Part shown: positions 23,201 through 34,392 of the stretch, piece by piece
Layout of the letters: every line of letters starts with the position of its first letter
Position numbering within the stretch: position 1 is the first letter of the stretch
DNA from: Ophiobolus disseminans
Lineage: Eukaryota; Ascomycota; Dothideomycetes; Pleosporales; Phaeosphaeriaceae
Assembly (NCBI GenBank): GCA_010093685.1
Contig: MU006216.1
Coordinates: 695,065 to 759,064, forward strand
DNA: 64,000 bases
Reading direction: 5' to 3'
The notes under the pieces: model-generated
Databases searched by the model: none
What the model was told of the DNA's origin: nothing
What the model saw: only the letters and a program-made list of their open reading frames with translations
Translations under genes and position numbers: made by a program

Positions 23201-23373
23201 CTCTCCGCTGCTCAGCCCTTTCGCCCAGGTCGAGTCTGCCTTTACTCTTGCTGCCACTTGCCAGCGTAGAGCCTTCCTTACGAGTTTTAATAAACAAACA
23301 GCGGGCTTGCCTCTACCTCCCTTATCTTGCAACCTCCACTTCCAACACTTCACCCTCACACCACTTTGCCAGC
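20217..23373. promoter_or_regulatory. 3.2-kb spacer upstream of the Meu6-like gene
   Basis: Largest gene-poor stretch with the 41-44 kb one. Minus-strand ORFs at 20347-20874 and 20751-21257 and the plus-strand ORF at 22049-22807 have no domain, splice or composition support. A short CA run occurs at 21239-21250. The last 150 bases before 23374 are C/T-rich leader. A long regulated promoter is the simplest reading. Confidence 0.45.
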
Positions 23374-25634
23374 ATGTCTGCCGTCGAACCTCAGAAGGCT
23401 GCGGAGGCCCCAGTTGCGGGCGCCGTCCACCCCGCGCCCGCTCCTGTCGAGCCTGTCCACATCGACAAGTTTGTGACTCCGGTTGGCGACGCACCGAAGA
23501 CCGACGAGATCAAGCCTGAGAGCGACGTCGTGGCTCCCGTGGAAGAGAAGAAGGAAGAGACCAAGCCAGAAGCCAAGGTTGCAGAGCCCATCTACAGCGG
23601 CGCTCTGGGCTACAAGGCGCCAGGCTTGAAAAAGTGAGTGGAGCACGCAACGAGTATACCTGATACTCGAGCTGACCCATGACCGCAGCGCATTCCGCTT
23701 CTCCAAGAAGTACTTCTGGTTCGGCGAGGAGCCCGTCCCGGCGTCAAACCTGAAGGAGTACCTCCGCGGCGAGAAGCCCGAGGTCGCTAACTCCGTCGCT
23801 GCGTGGTCCAGCCAGACCGGCAAGGGCCTGCTTTACTTCGTGAAGCACGCAGACCAGAAGGCGCACCCCGCAGGCGTCCTCAACTTGGTATGCACGGCTA
23901 TGAAAGGAGCCTATACGGAACTTACAGCTGACATGTGACAGGCGTACGCTACCGAGCTTCACAAGGATGGCACCATCGCCTTCGCCTTGAAGATCTCCGG
24001 CCACAAGCACACTTTCGAGGCCCAGTCCGCGCCTGAGCGTGATGGCTGGTACGTCGCCGTCGAGAAAGCCATCGCAGAGGCCAAAGAAGCAAAAGAAGGC
24101 ATCGAGTCCAGCGAGGGCTACAAGGAGCACAAGGAGAAGATCAGTATGTGCATAATCTTTTTTTGGGATCGCGTGCAGACCACGTGTAGATCCCGTTAGC
24201 TCTGCAGTAGGCTGACATCCAGTAGGCAAGCCCACCACGCTAGCGGCCGCTACCGCGTCTACGCCCAAGAAGAGCACCGACGCTACGCCAAAGCCAGCCG
24301 AGACCACTGAGACTCCAGCTGCTGAGGAGGCCATCGTTGCCGCTCCAGTTCGTGCTGGCTCGTCCTCTAGCTCCTCATCTGATGAGCAGAAGAAGGCGAA
24401 GAAGATCAAGTCCAAGTCTCGCTCCGTCTCCCGTGGCAAGCGTGCCTCCATCTTCGGCGGTCTCCTCGGAAAGAAGGACAAGGCAGAGGAAAAGGCCGAG
24501 CACAAGGTCGAGGGCGAGTCTTCCAAGACACACCCTGAGATCAAGGACGACGCGCCTGTCATTGCTCCCCTTGCTGAGAGTAAGTTTACGACACACATGT
24601 TTGGACAAATTTCTGACTTGGTAAAGCCTCCACTGCCCCAGTCATCACCCAGGACATCCCAAAGGCAAGCGAGGAGATCAAGCATGATACGACCCTTGCT
24701 CCTGTCGTTGCTGCACCGATCGATGAGACGAAGCCAGAAGAGCCGTTGACCAAGGCGCCAGTAGATGAGAAGCCAAAGCCAGCCAAGCGTGGTAGCATCT
24801 TTGGCAACGTCTTCAACAAGGTTCGCAGCCCAACCTCCGAGAAGAAAGAGGCCGATCTTCTTCCGATCGTCCCTGCAAAAGACTCGGTCGCCAAGGAGTC
24901 GGAACCTGTCGCAGAGTCGTCCAAGCCCCTAGAGGAGGCCCAGGTTGCCGTCCCTACTACCATTGAGCCTGTCTCAGAGCCTTCTACTTTGAAGACTGAT
25001 GAGCCAAAGCCGGTTGAGAGCAAGCCAGCTGTGAGCACTCCGAGCAAGGAGAAGGATCACTTCAGCTTTGGCCGTCTCTTCAGCGGCAGCAAGGACCGTG
25101 CCAAGTCCCCCGCCGCGACTGACAAGACCCCTGTGTCAGAGCCCAGCAAGGTTGATGCGGTAGCACCAAAGATCGAAGACCCAGCAGCCCCGGTAGCTTC
25201 TACCCCAGTGGAGCCTGTCGTCGCTGCTCCTGTAGTTGAGAGCAAGGCTGAGCCCGCTGTCGCTTCGGAGAAGAAGACCGAGACAACTCCCGCCAGCAAG
25301 GAGAAGCGTGGTAGTATCTTTGCCTCCCTTGGTCAGTAATCCCCGGGATGAGTTGAGCTTGAACGCGTACTGACTTCATATAGGCCGTAGTTTGTCCAAG
25401 GCAACAAAGAGCGGCCCCAAGGAAACCAAGAAGGAGACCCCAGCTCCAACCACCGTTCATGAGACCACCGAGCCAACGGAGACCACGAGTGCTGCCCCGG
25501 TCATCGGCGACAAGAAGGACGATAGCCCTGCTGTCGCTGCCCCGGCCGAGAAGAGCATCGGCGACGTTGTGCCTGGAGCCGTCTCCGTCGGCGAGGCTCC
25601 GAAAAGCACCCCAGCTGTCTCTTCAACTGCGTAA
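23374..25634 (+). CDS. PH-domain protein, Meu6 (meiotic expression up-regulated 6) family
   Basis: Six exons (23374-23633, 23689-23887, 23942-24143, 24226-24579, 24627-25331, 25384-25634) encode about 656 residues. A pleckstrin-homology domain of the fungal Meu6 type lies at roughly residues 70-200: YSGALGYKAPGLKNAFRF, KKYFWFGEEPVP, GLLYFVKHADQKAHPAGVLN, HKDGTIAFALKISGHKHTFE, RDGWYVAVEKAIAEAKEAKE. PH domains of this kind probably bind membrane lipids. The remaining two thirds is Ala/Pro/Lys/Glu-rich and disordered, with a poly-Ser patch near 266-272 and four basic (K/R)(R/G)(A/S)SIF-like motifs (findings). The N-terminal 60 residues are also Pro/Ala-rich. Function in filamentous fungi is unknown to me; the S. 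pombe namesake is induced in meiosis. Confidence 0.88.
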
Positions 25635-26688
25635 GAAGGTGTGGTGGGACGACACCGCCTTAACCAACGACAACCATGATGGAATGACGGAAAAGCAAAG
25701 ATACCGCACCTCTCTCCTCTAACCGCTCAACTGATACCCCCATATCTCGCCTTGGACCGTTTACATGGGTTCAGGCGCATGATTTGGATCGAGCTCCAAA
25801 TGTACCCTCTCATACCGATTTGTTTTTTATCTGGACCAACTCCATGTCACTCATTCCCGGACTTCCCAAGTGCGGCACGGCAAGTCAGTGCTTTTTGTCT
25901 AGACTGATACCACTTTGCAACTGCCTTGTTTCCTTTTGATACCACGTCGGGTCCTGGACGCACTCTCTGTCTTTCTTGCTGTTTTGCTTTCCCGCGCAAT
26001 ACCCCCTGATACCCTCTGCGTACAGCCTTATTAGGACATGTTCGCAAGCGGCCATTAGGGCACCCACGACGTAATAATACCCTAATTCAGTCGTTGTTCG
26101 CATATGACCTTTTGCACTGCCGTGAAGTCGAGACTTGTTCATTCTGTGACTGATGTATCTCGGAAGCAATAGCCGTTGTCTGCAAAACCAACCTGTTGAG
26201 ACGACATGAATTTTTTGGGCTAGGACAAATTGATGCTCACGAAAAGTCATGTCGTGTGATAGTGCTTTGTCGCCGCCCGTGGACCCTTGACCGAGCATGA
26301 CGCACTGGTTGTTAATCTAGCAGTCAAGTGTTGGCCTACAGGCAAGGACACAAACAGCGCCCACAACAGGCCCTTCTAGTCCCCTTTGCTTGCATGTGTG
26401 GCAACCTTCCATGATGGACGACACACAAGCGCATCACGGGAACGGCCGCGGCTGCTGCTATCGCTGCGGTGAAGCGCACCTTCCTCTATCGTTGAACGAC
26501 TGACCCTCCAAGGCACAGCAAGTCGCCCCACAGCGCGATTTACTCGGTACCGTCGCTTCGCTAGACACAATATCGTGCTCATGCAACCGTTCTCTGCCGC
26601 CTCGCATACACTGCTTTATTGTTACCGCGACTGCAGGTGTCTTCTCGTCGTTGCCAGGTACGCCGGGTGAGGGGTAGCATAATTCACC
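25635..26688. other. Spacer without a supported gene
   Basis: 3' UTR of the Meu6-like gene and promoter of the ubiquitin-like gene. Short ORFs at 25885-26298 and 26458-26709 lack support. No repeat or RNA gene seen. Confidence 0.5.
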
Positions 26689-27713
26689 ATGGTATGTGGG
26701 CAGCGACAACGTGTCTCAGACGGGCCTCGGCTCCTGCAGAGCTCTGTTCACGATCTGACATAGTTGTCTAGGGATGTTGCTCTTCCCGCCCTGAAGGCGA
26801 GGGCCCCAACGAGGCCATTCGCGCGCATTCCTCGTCGCGCAACATCACCGCGCCTTCCACGCGACCGAGCTCGAGGCTGTCCCCACGCGAGTCGCACATA
26901 TCCCAAGGCCACGCCGGCCCGTCTGGAAGCCGTCTGGATGCTGTCGACCGTCCGAACACGCCCCTCAAGGCGATACCCATGTTCCAGCGTTCGCGACTGC
27001 CCAACACGCTCGCTTCGCCTACGGGCACCGGCAGAGGTCGCGTGAAGCCGCTCACAGACTCAACAAACCTGACATGGACGCGAGCGCGCCTTGAGCAGGA
27101 GCGCAAAGACTGGTGGGACACGCAGGTCACGGGCTCCCCGGAGGTGTGGGGCGCCATACGGCTCGCAGCGCAGAGCCTCCAGGTCGGAAAGATCAAGGAT
27201 GCACAGCAGTGGCTCGAAACCATGGAGTGCACGTGCCCGACAGGCTGTCTGTGGAAGGGCGTCTACGACTCGACTGGCGTCATGTACAAGGTGCCAGAGT
27301 GGCTCATTGTCGAGCCCGAGGGCCTCGTGCGCGAGGAAGAGCTGGACCATGAAGGTGCAGCAGGTGCCGCCTCCGGAGCAGACGGTGTGCAAGAGTCGGA
27401 CGACGACGAAGACAACGAGCCGCTGCTTGTCAGAGCTCGGATCAGCCGCGATGGGCGGGACGTCACGCTAAAGATCCGAAGGAGAGAGCCCGTGGCGTTG
27501 ATCGTTGAGAAGCTCAAGAAGGAGGCAGAGGTATGTTTGCGCTCTTGACTCGCTGCAGTAGGAGACAGTCGCTGACAGCAGCAGTTGGACGTGTCTTCCA
27601 ATGTCCGTCTCGTCTACGGTGGACGAGTCTACCATGACCACGAGATCCTCGAATCGCACTCTTTCTGGGACTTTGCCAACGACTACATTGTTTCTGCGCT
27701 CGTACTCGAATAA
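26689..27713 (+). CDS. Ubiquitin-domain protein, UBTD1/UBTD2 type, with N-terminal acylation motif
   Basis: The ATG at 26689-26691 is the whole first coding exon. An 80-nt intron (GTATGT, branch CTGAC, CTAG) leads to exon 26772-27530, and a 54-nt intron to exon 27585-27713; total about 296 residues. The protein begins MGCCSSRPEGEGPN: Gly2 fits N-myristoylation and Cys3/Cys4 palmitoylation, as in animal UBTD proteins. Residues about 85-190 are the UBTD N-terminal domain (LEQERKDWWDTQVTGSPEVW, AQQWLETMECTCPTGCL, KVPEWLIVEPEGLV). After an acidic linker, residues about 215-296 form the ubiquitin-like fold (VTLKIRRREPVALIVEKLKK, SSNVRLVYGGRVYHDHEIL). There is no terminal Gly-Gly, so it is not a conjugated modifier. 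Animal members bind E2/E3 ubiquitin enzymes; the fungal role is inferred. Confidence 0.9.
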
Positions 27714-28060
27714 TCACGGAACCCTCGATCGAAACTACCTGACTCTACCCCGCCGGTCATAATCACCACATTTGCACCGCGGAGCTTTCAACCATCGTCC
27801 CAACATATGGACACTCATATCGTACCCATCTGCACGTCGCTACATCTTTTCGGATTACGTTCACTTTCATCCACAGGAGTGGGCTTGTGGCATTTTAGAT
27901 ACCCCCTTTCCTTGGTTATTTCACGACTTCAGAGATGTTTGCGACCCAACATACTTCTGTGGGCTTACTAGCCCGGCATATCTCCTCTCTCAACACAACC
28001 CCATAATCTCGTAATATGTAATTAAATCCCACTCTCCATTACGCCCCACTTGGGTCTTGC
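27714..28060. other. Tail-to-tail spacer
   Basis: Convergent 3' flanks of the ubiquitin-like and sugar transporter genes. Nothing else recognised. Confidence 0.6.
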
Positions 28061-30825
28061 TTAGTCGCTGCTACTAATACTACTACTACTACTTTCTCTC
28101 CGCCTACTGATCTCCTGTCCCAACTCATTCACCTCCTGGACCTGCACCCACGTGTACAACTGATACGCATCATCTGGCCGATCTTCGTCTCTCCTAAGCA
28201 CGTTGGTTTTGTACTTCCACACCAGCATGTCCCACGCCCAGGGCACCATGACACGGACTTGGTAGGTAATATGCTTCCTTGTCGGCACGTTGAAGATGTA
28301 GTTGAGTTCCTCGAGAGAGATGTAGTTCAGTCCTTGGAGTGAATCAGTACATCATTCTCACTGTACTGGGGTTAAGTTGCGATGCTTACCTTTCGTAGAG
28401 TCAGATCCCAGTGTTGCGCCAGCCGTCTCAGGTACAAGGAAGAATATAAGGATAAGCGAGACGACATTCAGGCCGGTAAATATGCCCAGGAGGCGGGACT
28501 CGCCCGTCTTGAGATCAATGTCCGACGGGGGGTAGGCAGCAAGTGCGCGCGTAAGTTGCGGAACCACAAGCGCAAGGACACCCGCGCCAAACAGATTAAC
28601 AAAGACAGCAAACGACATCCCCGCCTCGCGATTCAGCAGCGGAAACACTTCAGACGAGTATGCAAACGGTACCGGGCCCTGGCCCCAGCTGTAAAAGAAC
28701 ACAAAGAAGAACATAAACATGACTACGACGCCTAGCCGGGCCGTCTCGTCGTCGATGTTGTACGACAAGCACGCGCCAAACATGGACACAACCATGCCCG
28801 GATAGCTCGACAGTAGCAGGAATCGCCTTCCCCGCTTATCGATGAACCCATATATCGGAAACGTGAACACGAAATTCGCAAGGCCGAAGCCTAGACTCAG
28901 GCCCGGGCCTAGTAGCGAGTCTGAGGCGAGTTTGGGGTTGTGGAAGAATGTCGTGCTGTAGAATTGGAGGATGTTCTAGGGGAAGAAGTTAGGAGGGATG
29001 GGTAAGTGTTGGAATGGGATGGGGCCAACGTACGATACCACACATTTGCTGTCCGCACATCACGACTAGACTCGCCACTGTCGCGCGCCGTATTCGCGGC
29101 ATGCTGAATAATTGCCACACGCGCGTGACGTAGAAACTCGCCTTTGCACAGCGCTGGTATTCTTCAAGGTCGATGTCGTCTTTCTGATTCGAGAGTGAAT
29201 CCCACGCCCTCTTCAAGCGCTTCGAAAGCGGGAGGCACGCATCAACCGCCGCGCTCTTATCTTTCTCAGTTGCTACTTTGTCGGGCTGGGCCGTGGGCTC
29301 GGAGACAGAAGACCGGTTGTTGTCGGCGTGTTGGATGTATTTTATTTCTCGTTTGCGGAGGCTTGCGGCGAGGGGGTTTTCCGCTGCGGATGTGTTGGTG
29401 GAGTTGCGTTCGGGGTCTAAAGAGCGGACTTTGCGGCGCAAGAGGGCGATTTCGGCTTGGATTTGGGCGTTTGCGTAGAAGAGTTCTGCGCCGGCTTGGA
29501 GGGGCGTCTCGCGCAGGGCAGAGAAGGAGGCGAAGGCTTCTTGGTATCGTCCTTTTTTCTGTAGGGAGGTTAGTGGTTCATGTGGAAGAGGAAGTGGATG
29601 GTGAGTACGTACGAGTAACCATCTTGGAGACTCAGGGATCGTCCATACGAGGCTGGGGGTTTCGGTGAGTGGGTTGGCTGAATGAAGATGGATGGAGCTT
29701 ACCTTAGCAGGACGATGGTTGGTAGGATCACCGAGGCGACTTCGTAGCGCCATCTATTGTCGCCGGTCTGCGAGACGATGAGGTTGGCAGCGAAGCCGAG
29801 GAAGATGCCGAAAGCGTCTGTAAAGGGTGTCAGTACAGATTTAGCGTATGCCTCATGTCTATCTCGTTGACTACCACTTACCGAAGAGCTGCCAGTTCAT
29901 GACCAAACGACCCCTTTCCCTGTAATCAGTAAAGTCACAGGCTTCCATTCAGTGCAAAGAATCATTACCTGAGGTGTGTGGGACTGACTTCCGCTCCGTA
30001 AATAGGCGTCACACTGGCCTACGAAGGTAGAGGAATAAAGTGAGCGTTTGTCTCAAGAGCATCATTGGATACTTTACTCACTTTCGCACCCATAGCCGCA
30101 CCCAGAACGATCCTACAGCCCAAGAGCTGCTGCCATGTCTGAGAGAAGGCACAGCCAACAGCCCCGGCCAAGCATAGACAGGCTGAGAAGAATATGGCGC
30201 CTCGACGACCGAGGATTAGAGATTGAAGAGGATCCGAGAGCCAACATCCTGCTATACTTGCAGAGAAGTACAAAATCGCGTTAATGGCGGCAAAGATCCA
30301 AATCTCTCGAGTCCCGGTTGGTGGGCCGGGTTGGGTGGTAAGACGGAGTTGCTTCCCCCATGTGAGGTTTGCACCATTCTACATATAGTCACTCTCAAGT
30401 CCACGGTGTGGAGTAGGGGAGTTCACTTACCAGCCCTGTCTGAAGCCACCCCTGCGTAATCGCAGCAAAACACAGCGTCACAATTGTGACGCGAAGCGGT
30501 CTAGGTTGCTGCCAAAACCCGAGCTTTCTCTGCTCCGTGATGGCCTTTAACTCGACGCTCGTGATGCCTTCGATGCGGCCTGAAGCGCAGTACTCTGGAT
30601 CCTGCTGGTGACGAGCTACTTGTGCTACTTTGTACCAGAACTGTATATCAGGGTTGTCTGGGTTGATTCTGTAGGCGAAAGATTTTGCGCTCTCTTTGAG
30701 CTTGGAAGGTGTTAGGTTCGCTAAGGGGTTGTCGATTCTGATAAGTCGTTAGAGTGTGGTTGTGGATGGATCATGGGGTGACTTGCTTGCATCGCTCGAT
30801 GCTGGACGAACTTCGTTCGCGCCAT
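28061..30825 (-). CDS. MFS sugar-porter family transporter, about 747 residues, 10 exons
   Basis: Plasma-membrane sugar or polyol symporter. Exons: 30825-30812, 30737-30431, 30378-30082, 30018-29969, 29919-29882, 29817-29703, 29652-29613, 29558-29034, 28975-28390, 28332-28061; all phases agree and sum to 748 codons. The start ATG with donor GTTCGT gives MARTKIDNPLANLTPSKLKE, typical of fungal members. Family motifs: SDPLQSLILGRRGAIFFSA (loop 2-3), PESPRWLL after TM6, YGFIDKRGRRFLL (loop 8-9) and VPETAG after TM12. The cytosolic loop between TM6 and TM7 is about 150 residues, more than twice the usual length, and rich in charged residues. The C-terminus ends in a Ser run encoded by an AGT microsatellite. 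Substrate cannot be told from motifs; the opening resembles quinate/sugar porters. Confidence 0.9.
28068..28093 (-). repeat. Trinucleotide (AGT)n microsatellite coding poly-Ser
   Basis: Imperfect AGT run on the coding strand immediately before the stop codon of the sugar transporter. Encodes the SSSSSISSSD tail; length variants would stay in frame. Confidence 0.8.
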
Positions 30826-31867
30826 CTCCGGGATCTTGATCTTGACGGCTGAGATGCGTTAGTAAAAGTGGCTGGTGAAGGATTCTTGAAGCTTGCTCAC
30901 CATCTTTTCTGTTACCTTATCTAGTGGCTATGTGAGTGCTCGTATAATCCCACCAGGGGGGGGGGGACGTCGTTCAGAGTCTTCGTCTGGTCTTGAGCCC
31001 ACAGAAGATATTAGGATGGAGATGAAGATGGTCCGGTTTCCGTATCCTATGAACGACTGCAACTTGATATACTGATGGTTATTTCAGAATGCGTATTGTT
31101 CTTTGCCCTTGGCTACACCAACATAAGGCCAGCCAAAGACGTTACACAGATTCCTCCATTGTGGCGCAAGGCAGGATCCTAGAAAGCATTGGACCGCAGC
31201 TGCGAAATGCTCGATACCGAAGTGAAACATGTCGATCATCGCATGCGCATAGGGTTGGAAGAACTAGACTACGATGACATTGGCTGTTGTGACTGCTAAA
31301 ACGGCTCGTAGTGTATGTGAGAGGGGGCTATTGTGCACAGCCACTGTCGACAGCAAAAGTAACTGCAGCCGTTAGTGGCGCCTTCCTTGTATGTTCGCCC
31401 CCAGATCTGATGTGGTAGTGTCGATCATCAACCTCTAGCCCGGTTCCCCGCAGCCATGACGTTAAGACACAAATCTGTTACCATTCAGATCAAGATTTAT
31501 CAACGAGGCGAACACCACCACAATCATCTTACATAAAAACCAACGGAAAAGTATTCCGACCCTCTAGCAACTTGATCGTGATGATGCTGGCTTTTCTCAC
31601 CGATGCGTCTCCACGTGTTTGTGGTGGAGGCGGAGTGCATGATTCCTTCCCGTTGTTGTTGCCCTAAGTTTCGGTTCCGTCCACGACATGTAAAAGGTTG
31701 TCTGCCTTGAAACGCCTTTGCATCACGGCCAGAAGTCAGCCTTTGTGGCAAAAAGTCTACAACCATTCGCCTTCATACCCAGCCACGACCGCGCTATTCG
31801 ATCGAGATAGACGTCTAGCTCCATTTCCACAAATTCGACTGGTGTGTAAATCTTTGGTATCTACAAC
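30826..31867. promoter_or_regulatory. Divergent spacer, sugar transporter / ankyrin gene
   Basis: About 1.04 kb containing both promoters. A run of 11 G occurs at 30956-30966, about 130 bp upstream of the transporter start. No gene seen. Confidence 0.5.
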
Positions 31868-33605
31868 ATGACCGAGCCATTGTCTGCCGTCTTGGGAATT
31901 GGTTCGTCCTCTGACCCCCACATCAGCTAAAACCTCCACAAGTGTTAACGAAGCTTTAGTGAAGAGCACTTGGCGTGCCGTCGAGTTTGCTCGTAATGCC
32001 TATCATGCCCGTGGTGATGCTACGCAACTGTGGGCAAGAACGAACGACCTATATCTCCTCATTGAGAAGATTGATTCGCTTACCCAAGAGCATCCCGATG
32101 CTTTCGACGAAGACATAATACTCATTGTACAAAAGGCTTTGGTTGCGAGCAACCGAACACTAGATGAGCTTGCACGCAGATGTCTCAAACTCGGGGATCG
32201 AGATGACCTCACTCTTTGGTCCCAAATATACCGGCCAGTTTCGTTTACGCTCTCATCCGAATCGATCCAGAAGTTTGAGCAACAGCTTCAGACAAATATA
32301 ATGAGTGTCCAGATCGCATTCTTCTTACTCGGAAGAGGCGAGCAACAAGAGCTCACGCGAAGAGTCAAGGATTTACTCGGTGTTTTGGAGACTGCCATGG
32401 ATTTCATCGCACGCAACACAATGCGCACACCCCGTAGCACTGAAGTCTCGGATGGACTTGATTCCACTCTTGCCGCTCTCGAAAGCTTGGACGAATGTGT
32501 CGAGGCAGCAACAAGTACAATGACTGTGCACAGTATATTGACTGCATCACCACAAACTTTATCAGTAGAAGAGAACGAGGCAATCGAAAGCCCTCTACAG
32601 CGTCTTGCCTCTATGGAGACCCGGGCTTGGAGCGAAGTAGCCGAACGGTCTTCATGTTCCCTTATCCAAACGGAACGGTCAGAATCTATCAACAGTATTG
32701 CACTTATCGACGCCATCAAAGACCACTCTCGAAACGAGTTTCATCGACTCCTTGACAATAACATCAACGTCAATGGCGCCGACGTCGAGAGATACACTCC
32801 TTTGATGCACACTATATTCCAGCACGAGGCACCTTGTGACGAATGTTTTAGTTACATGCACAAGCTGCTCCAACTCAGTGTCGATGCAGACGCAGTCCGT
32901 GAAGGAGAAACAGCCCTACATTTATCAGTCAAACACGACAACCTGGAGGCTGCCAAAGCACTCCTGAAGAGAGGCGCAACTATCGATGCGTCGCCGCCCG
33001 ACACACCATTGATGCTTGCCGTCCAAAGCAACAAACCGGCGTTCGTGGAGCTATTCCTCGCAGCTACACCCACGCCCGATGTCAACGTTGTCGATCGCGA
33101 TAACTGGGGCCTCATTCATCACGCCACGTGGCAAAATCGTAAGGACGTGTTACGCATCTTGCTTAAATGCAACAAGACTATGCAGCTCAATATGGACCTC
33201 GACGCACGTTGCGCAATGGACTGGACGCCTTTGATGCGTCTCGCAGAGAATGCCGAAAGATCAAAGAGCGTGAAACTGGCCACCATGTTACTCGACTACG
33301 GCGCTGATGTAAACGCCACCGACTGCTGCGGCTGTTCAGCCCTCTACTACGCTGTCACAAGGGGCACATATACCCCTCAGCGGGACGAGTTTGTGCGGCT
33401 GCTGTTAAATAATGGAGTGGAAACAGAAGCTGTACAAGCGAAGGTATCGAAGGGACTTCTGGATCGATACCCTGCTCTCAAGCCTGAACAAAATCGTAGG
33501 CGACGGGATAGCGCACACTCAAACTCGGACGCTTCACCAAGCGCACGAAGAGGCAGCAGCTTTGGCAAGCGCTGGTCGAAAAAACAATACCGGGTTTCTA
33601 CATAA
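31868..33605 (+). CDS. Ankyrin-repeat protein with STAND/HeLo-like N-terminal helical domain; N-terminal frame break
   Basis: The long open frame has no ATG for its first 120 codons. The ATG at 31868 opens with MTEPLSAVLGI, the usual start of fungal STAND-type N-terminal domains, but is in another frame and stops at 31930 (TAA 31928-31930). The main frame is picked up from 31926 (AKTSTSVNEALVKSTWRAVE). Either a frameshift or a 25-nt intron (GTTCGT..CATCAG, 31902-31926) joins them; 25 nt would be exceptionally short. Residues up to about 230 are all-helical and resemble the fungal death-fold-like region (LIEKIDSL, LDELARRCLKL, YRPVSFTLSSESIQKFEQQL). Residues about 280-520 hold ankyrin repeats (GETALHLSVKHDNLEAAKAL, DWTPLMRLAENAE, GCSALYYAVTRG). 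No NACHT or NB-ARC domain lies between. The tail is basic. Possible non-self recognition role is inference. Confidence 0.75.
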
Positions 33606-33657
33606 TTGTTTCATTTCATACATGTGCCATAATCATCAAATTTATGTTCATGACACT

Positions 33658-34392
33658 CTATTCCTCAGATCCAAGCCTCTTCAAAGTTTCCGCAAATTCT
33701 ACAGAGAAGGCAGGCACCATTGCACGAGCCACAGATTCATCCATGTCTCTCCTGTATGTAGCCATAGTAGAGTCCCTGCGTTTGACTCCATCTCCTGGCT
33801 CCACAATTTTCACCTCTTTGCTACCTACCATCTTCCCCTTCCCCTTTCCCCTATATGTATCTTGGCCATCCTCAACAGCCACCTCCTCATCTTTGCGCCC
33901 AGCATGAGCGATCTTTCTTCTTATGCTGTTACTAGTGCGTCTAATCCAGCTCGTTTTCTCTCCAATGTCGTTGAGTGCTTTGAGCGCATCTCGTCGCTGG
34001 CTTCGGGTTTTCTTTCTTTCCCTAGATCTGCTCTCTGAATCTCTAGCCGCAGCTACGGAATTGTCCCACACCTCATCGTGTGGCCGGGAACTTGCGCGGT
34101 ATTCTTTGAACCAGTATACTGGTTCGCCCTTTTTGGTGCCTGTGGCTGCGGCTGCAGCGGCGTACTGGTCGTCGCCGGGGTAGCACATATACCCCATCAA
34201 CCCTGTGAACGTAGCTCAATACTATGCTCTATACTATGATGAAGCAGTCTACTTACCAATGGCGCGAGGCGTTTGTGGAGACGCAGAGCGAGGGTGAGAG
34301 CGAGTCCGCGCTGGATCGATCTGGCGAAGTACAGGGTGAAGAGGAGAATGTAGACTCGATCGAGTATGTCTTGTTGATTGCTGATTACCCAT
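33658..34392 (-). CDS. Unrecognised protein with MGNQQS start, 226 residues
   Basis: Exons 34392-34257 and 34202-33658 join in frame across a 54-nt intron with GTAAGT and CACAG. The product starts MGNQQSTRHTRSSLH, which fits N-myristoylation (Gly2, Ser6). Exon 2 encodes LMGYMCYPGDDQYAAAAAAT, KKGEPVYWFKEYRASSRPHD, then a highly basic helical stretch (SESRSRERKKTRSQRRDALK) and a charged C-terminal half ending AETLKRLGSEE. No known domain. Another frame over exon 1 reads as a strongly hydrophobic helix (findings), so the N-terminus is less certain than the rest. Its stop lies 52 bp from the stop of the convergent ankyrin gene, so the transcripts probably overlap. Confidence 0.65.

Noticed and set aside
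23744..24685. 313-codon minus-strand ORF, Leu/Val/Gly-rich and seemingly membrane-like
   Set aside because: Antisense shadow of the Lys/Glu/Ala-rich Meu6-like gene; its hydrophobicity is the complement of charged codons.
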